Position numbers and translations under genes: made by a program. Of a stretch of DNA of 6,167 bases, positions 5,858 through 6,167 are shown piece by piece. The stretch comes from Woeseia sp. (GTDB lineage Bacteria; Pseudomonadota; Gammaproteobacteria; Steroidobacterales; Woeseiaceae). Numbering within the stretch: position 1 is the stretch's first letter; each line of letters begins with the position of its first letter. The notes beneath the pieces were generated by a model. The model saw nothing but the letters and a program-made list of their open reading frames with translations, was not told the DNA's origin and did no database searches. The stretch spans positions 1 through 6,167 of the forward strand of contig QIHS01000243.1 in assembly GCA_003229095.1 (NCBI GenBank), in the 5' to 3' direction.

Positions 5858-6151
5858 ATGTCAGCGAGCAAACCCGACTGGAAAACAACAGCAAGCCGTG
5901 AATCGGCGTTGTTTCTCATACTGATGTTCGTTGGTTTATTCCTGCTGCCAGTGAGTATCTACTTCGTTGGCCACGCGATGTTTGGCGCGTACGGCGGGTC
6001 AGGTTTTTCGGCATTTTATGGTGCGCTGCACAGCGATCTGCGTGCAGGTGTCGGCGCCGTCTGGTTTCTCGTCTGTTCTCCCTACCTTGGATGGCAACTT
6101 TTGCGCCTGACCTGGGCTGGCTTTCGTCTTGCCGGAAAACCGTTTCAATGA
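5858..6151 (+). CDS. Small two-helix membrane protein of unknown function
   Basis: This 97-residue protein has a short polar N-terminus and two hydrophobic helices, about 16-38 (ALFLILMFVGLFLLPVSIYF) and 63-82 (AGVGAVWFLVCSPYLGWQLL). Between them is a Gly/aromatic loop, FGAYGGSGFSAFYGALHSDL (42-61). The ATG at 5858 is the first credible start; the frame is open upstream through the preceding gene, but that part reads as an out-of-frame shadow. No strong Shine-Dalgarno is seen. It lies 52 bp after another small membrane protein gene and overlaps the next start by four bases, so it probably belongs to a cotranscribed set. Conserved-looking residues P31, G46-G47 and the SPYLGWQLLRL segment suggest a real family, but I cannot name it. 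Confidence 0.8.
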   Translation: MSASKPDWKTTASRESALFLILMFVGLFLLPVSIYFVGHAMFGAYGGSGFSAFYGALHSDLRAGVGAVWFLVCSPYLGWQLLRLTWAGFRLAGKPFQ

Positions 6152-6167
6152 GCGCACGCGCCGCTGA
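6148..6167 (+). CDS. Start of a further gene (partial, six codons visible)
   Basis: An ATG at 6148 overlaps the TGA of the preceding gene as ATGA, the usual sign of translational coupling. The frame reads MSARAA and runs off the right edge. GGAAAA at 6133-6138 is a plausible ribosome site nine bases upstream. Product unknown, and too little is visible to prove coding. Confidence 0.45.

Overview
The window looks like chromosomal DNA from a Gram-negative bacterium, most likely a gammaproteobacterium. Three observations suggest this: proteins with lipobox signal peptides, a peptidoglycan hydrolase of the NlpC/Spr lipoprotein type, and a good match to the CRP operator consensus. The base composition is moderate and no RNA genes, insertion sequences or CRISPR arrays are visible. 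The species cannot be named from the sequence alone.

Left part (1-1062): the 3' end of a gene for an unrecognised protein overlaps by 14 bases a complete gene for a 235-residue lipoprotein of unknown function. The lipoprotein signal peptide carries a perfect 24-bp tandem duplication. A 10-bp perfect inverted repeat followed by a T run lies where this pair meets a convergent gene.

Second part (1061-1737, minus strand): a compact NlpC/P60 lipoprotein with Cys-His-His catalytic residues, probably a murein endopeptidase. It is divergent from the next gene across a 158-bp spacer.

Central part (1738-5230, plus strand): a Ycf46-type AAA+ ATPase (490 aa) with a degenerate N-terminal ATPase-like half, followed after 109 bp by a 636-residue protein made of a very long coiled coil and a C-terminal FHA phosphothreonine-binding domain. 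The second gene has no visible Shine-Dalgarno site but has an extended -10 element placed so that transcription could start on the A of the ATG. The FHA protein also has an acidic N-terminus with two T-x-x-D sites, which suggests a GarA/OdhI-like self-binding switch. This neighbouring pair is the most interesting part of the window. A functional link between the two is inference from adjacency.

Right part (5231-6167, plus strand): a 230-bp spacer contains an imperfect hairpin and a CRP-like operator centred exactly 41.5 bp upstream of the start predicted from a -10-like hexamer. It precedes two small two-helix membrane proteins of unknown function. The second overlaps by ATGA the start of another gene that runs off the window, so these form an operon that may be controlled by CRP/cAMP.
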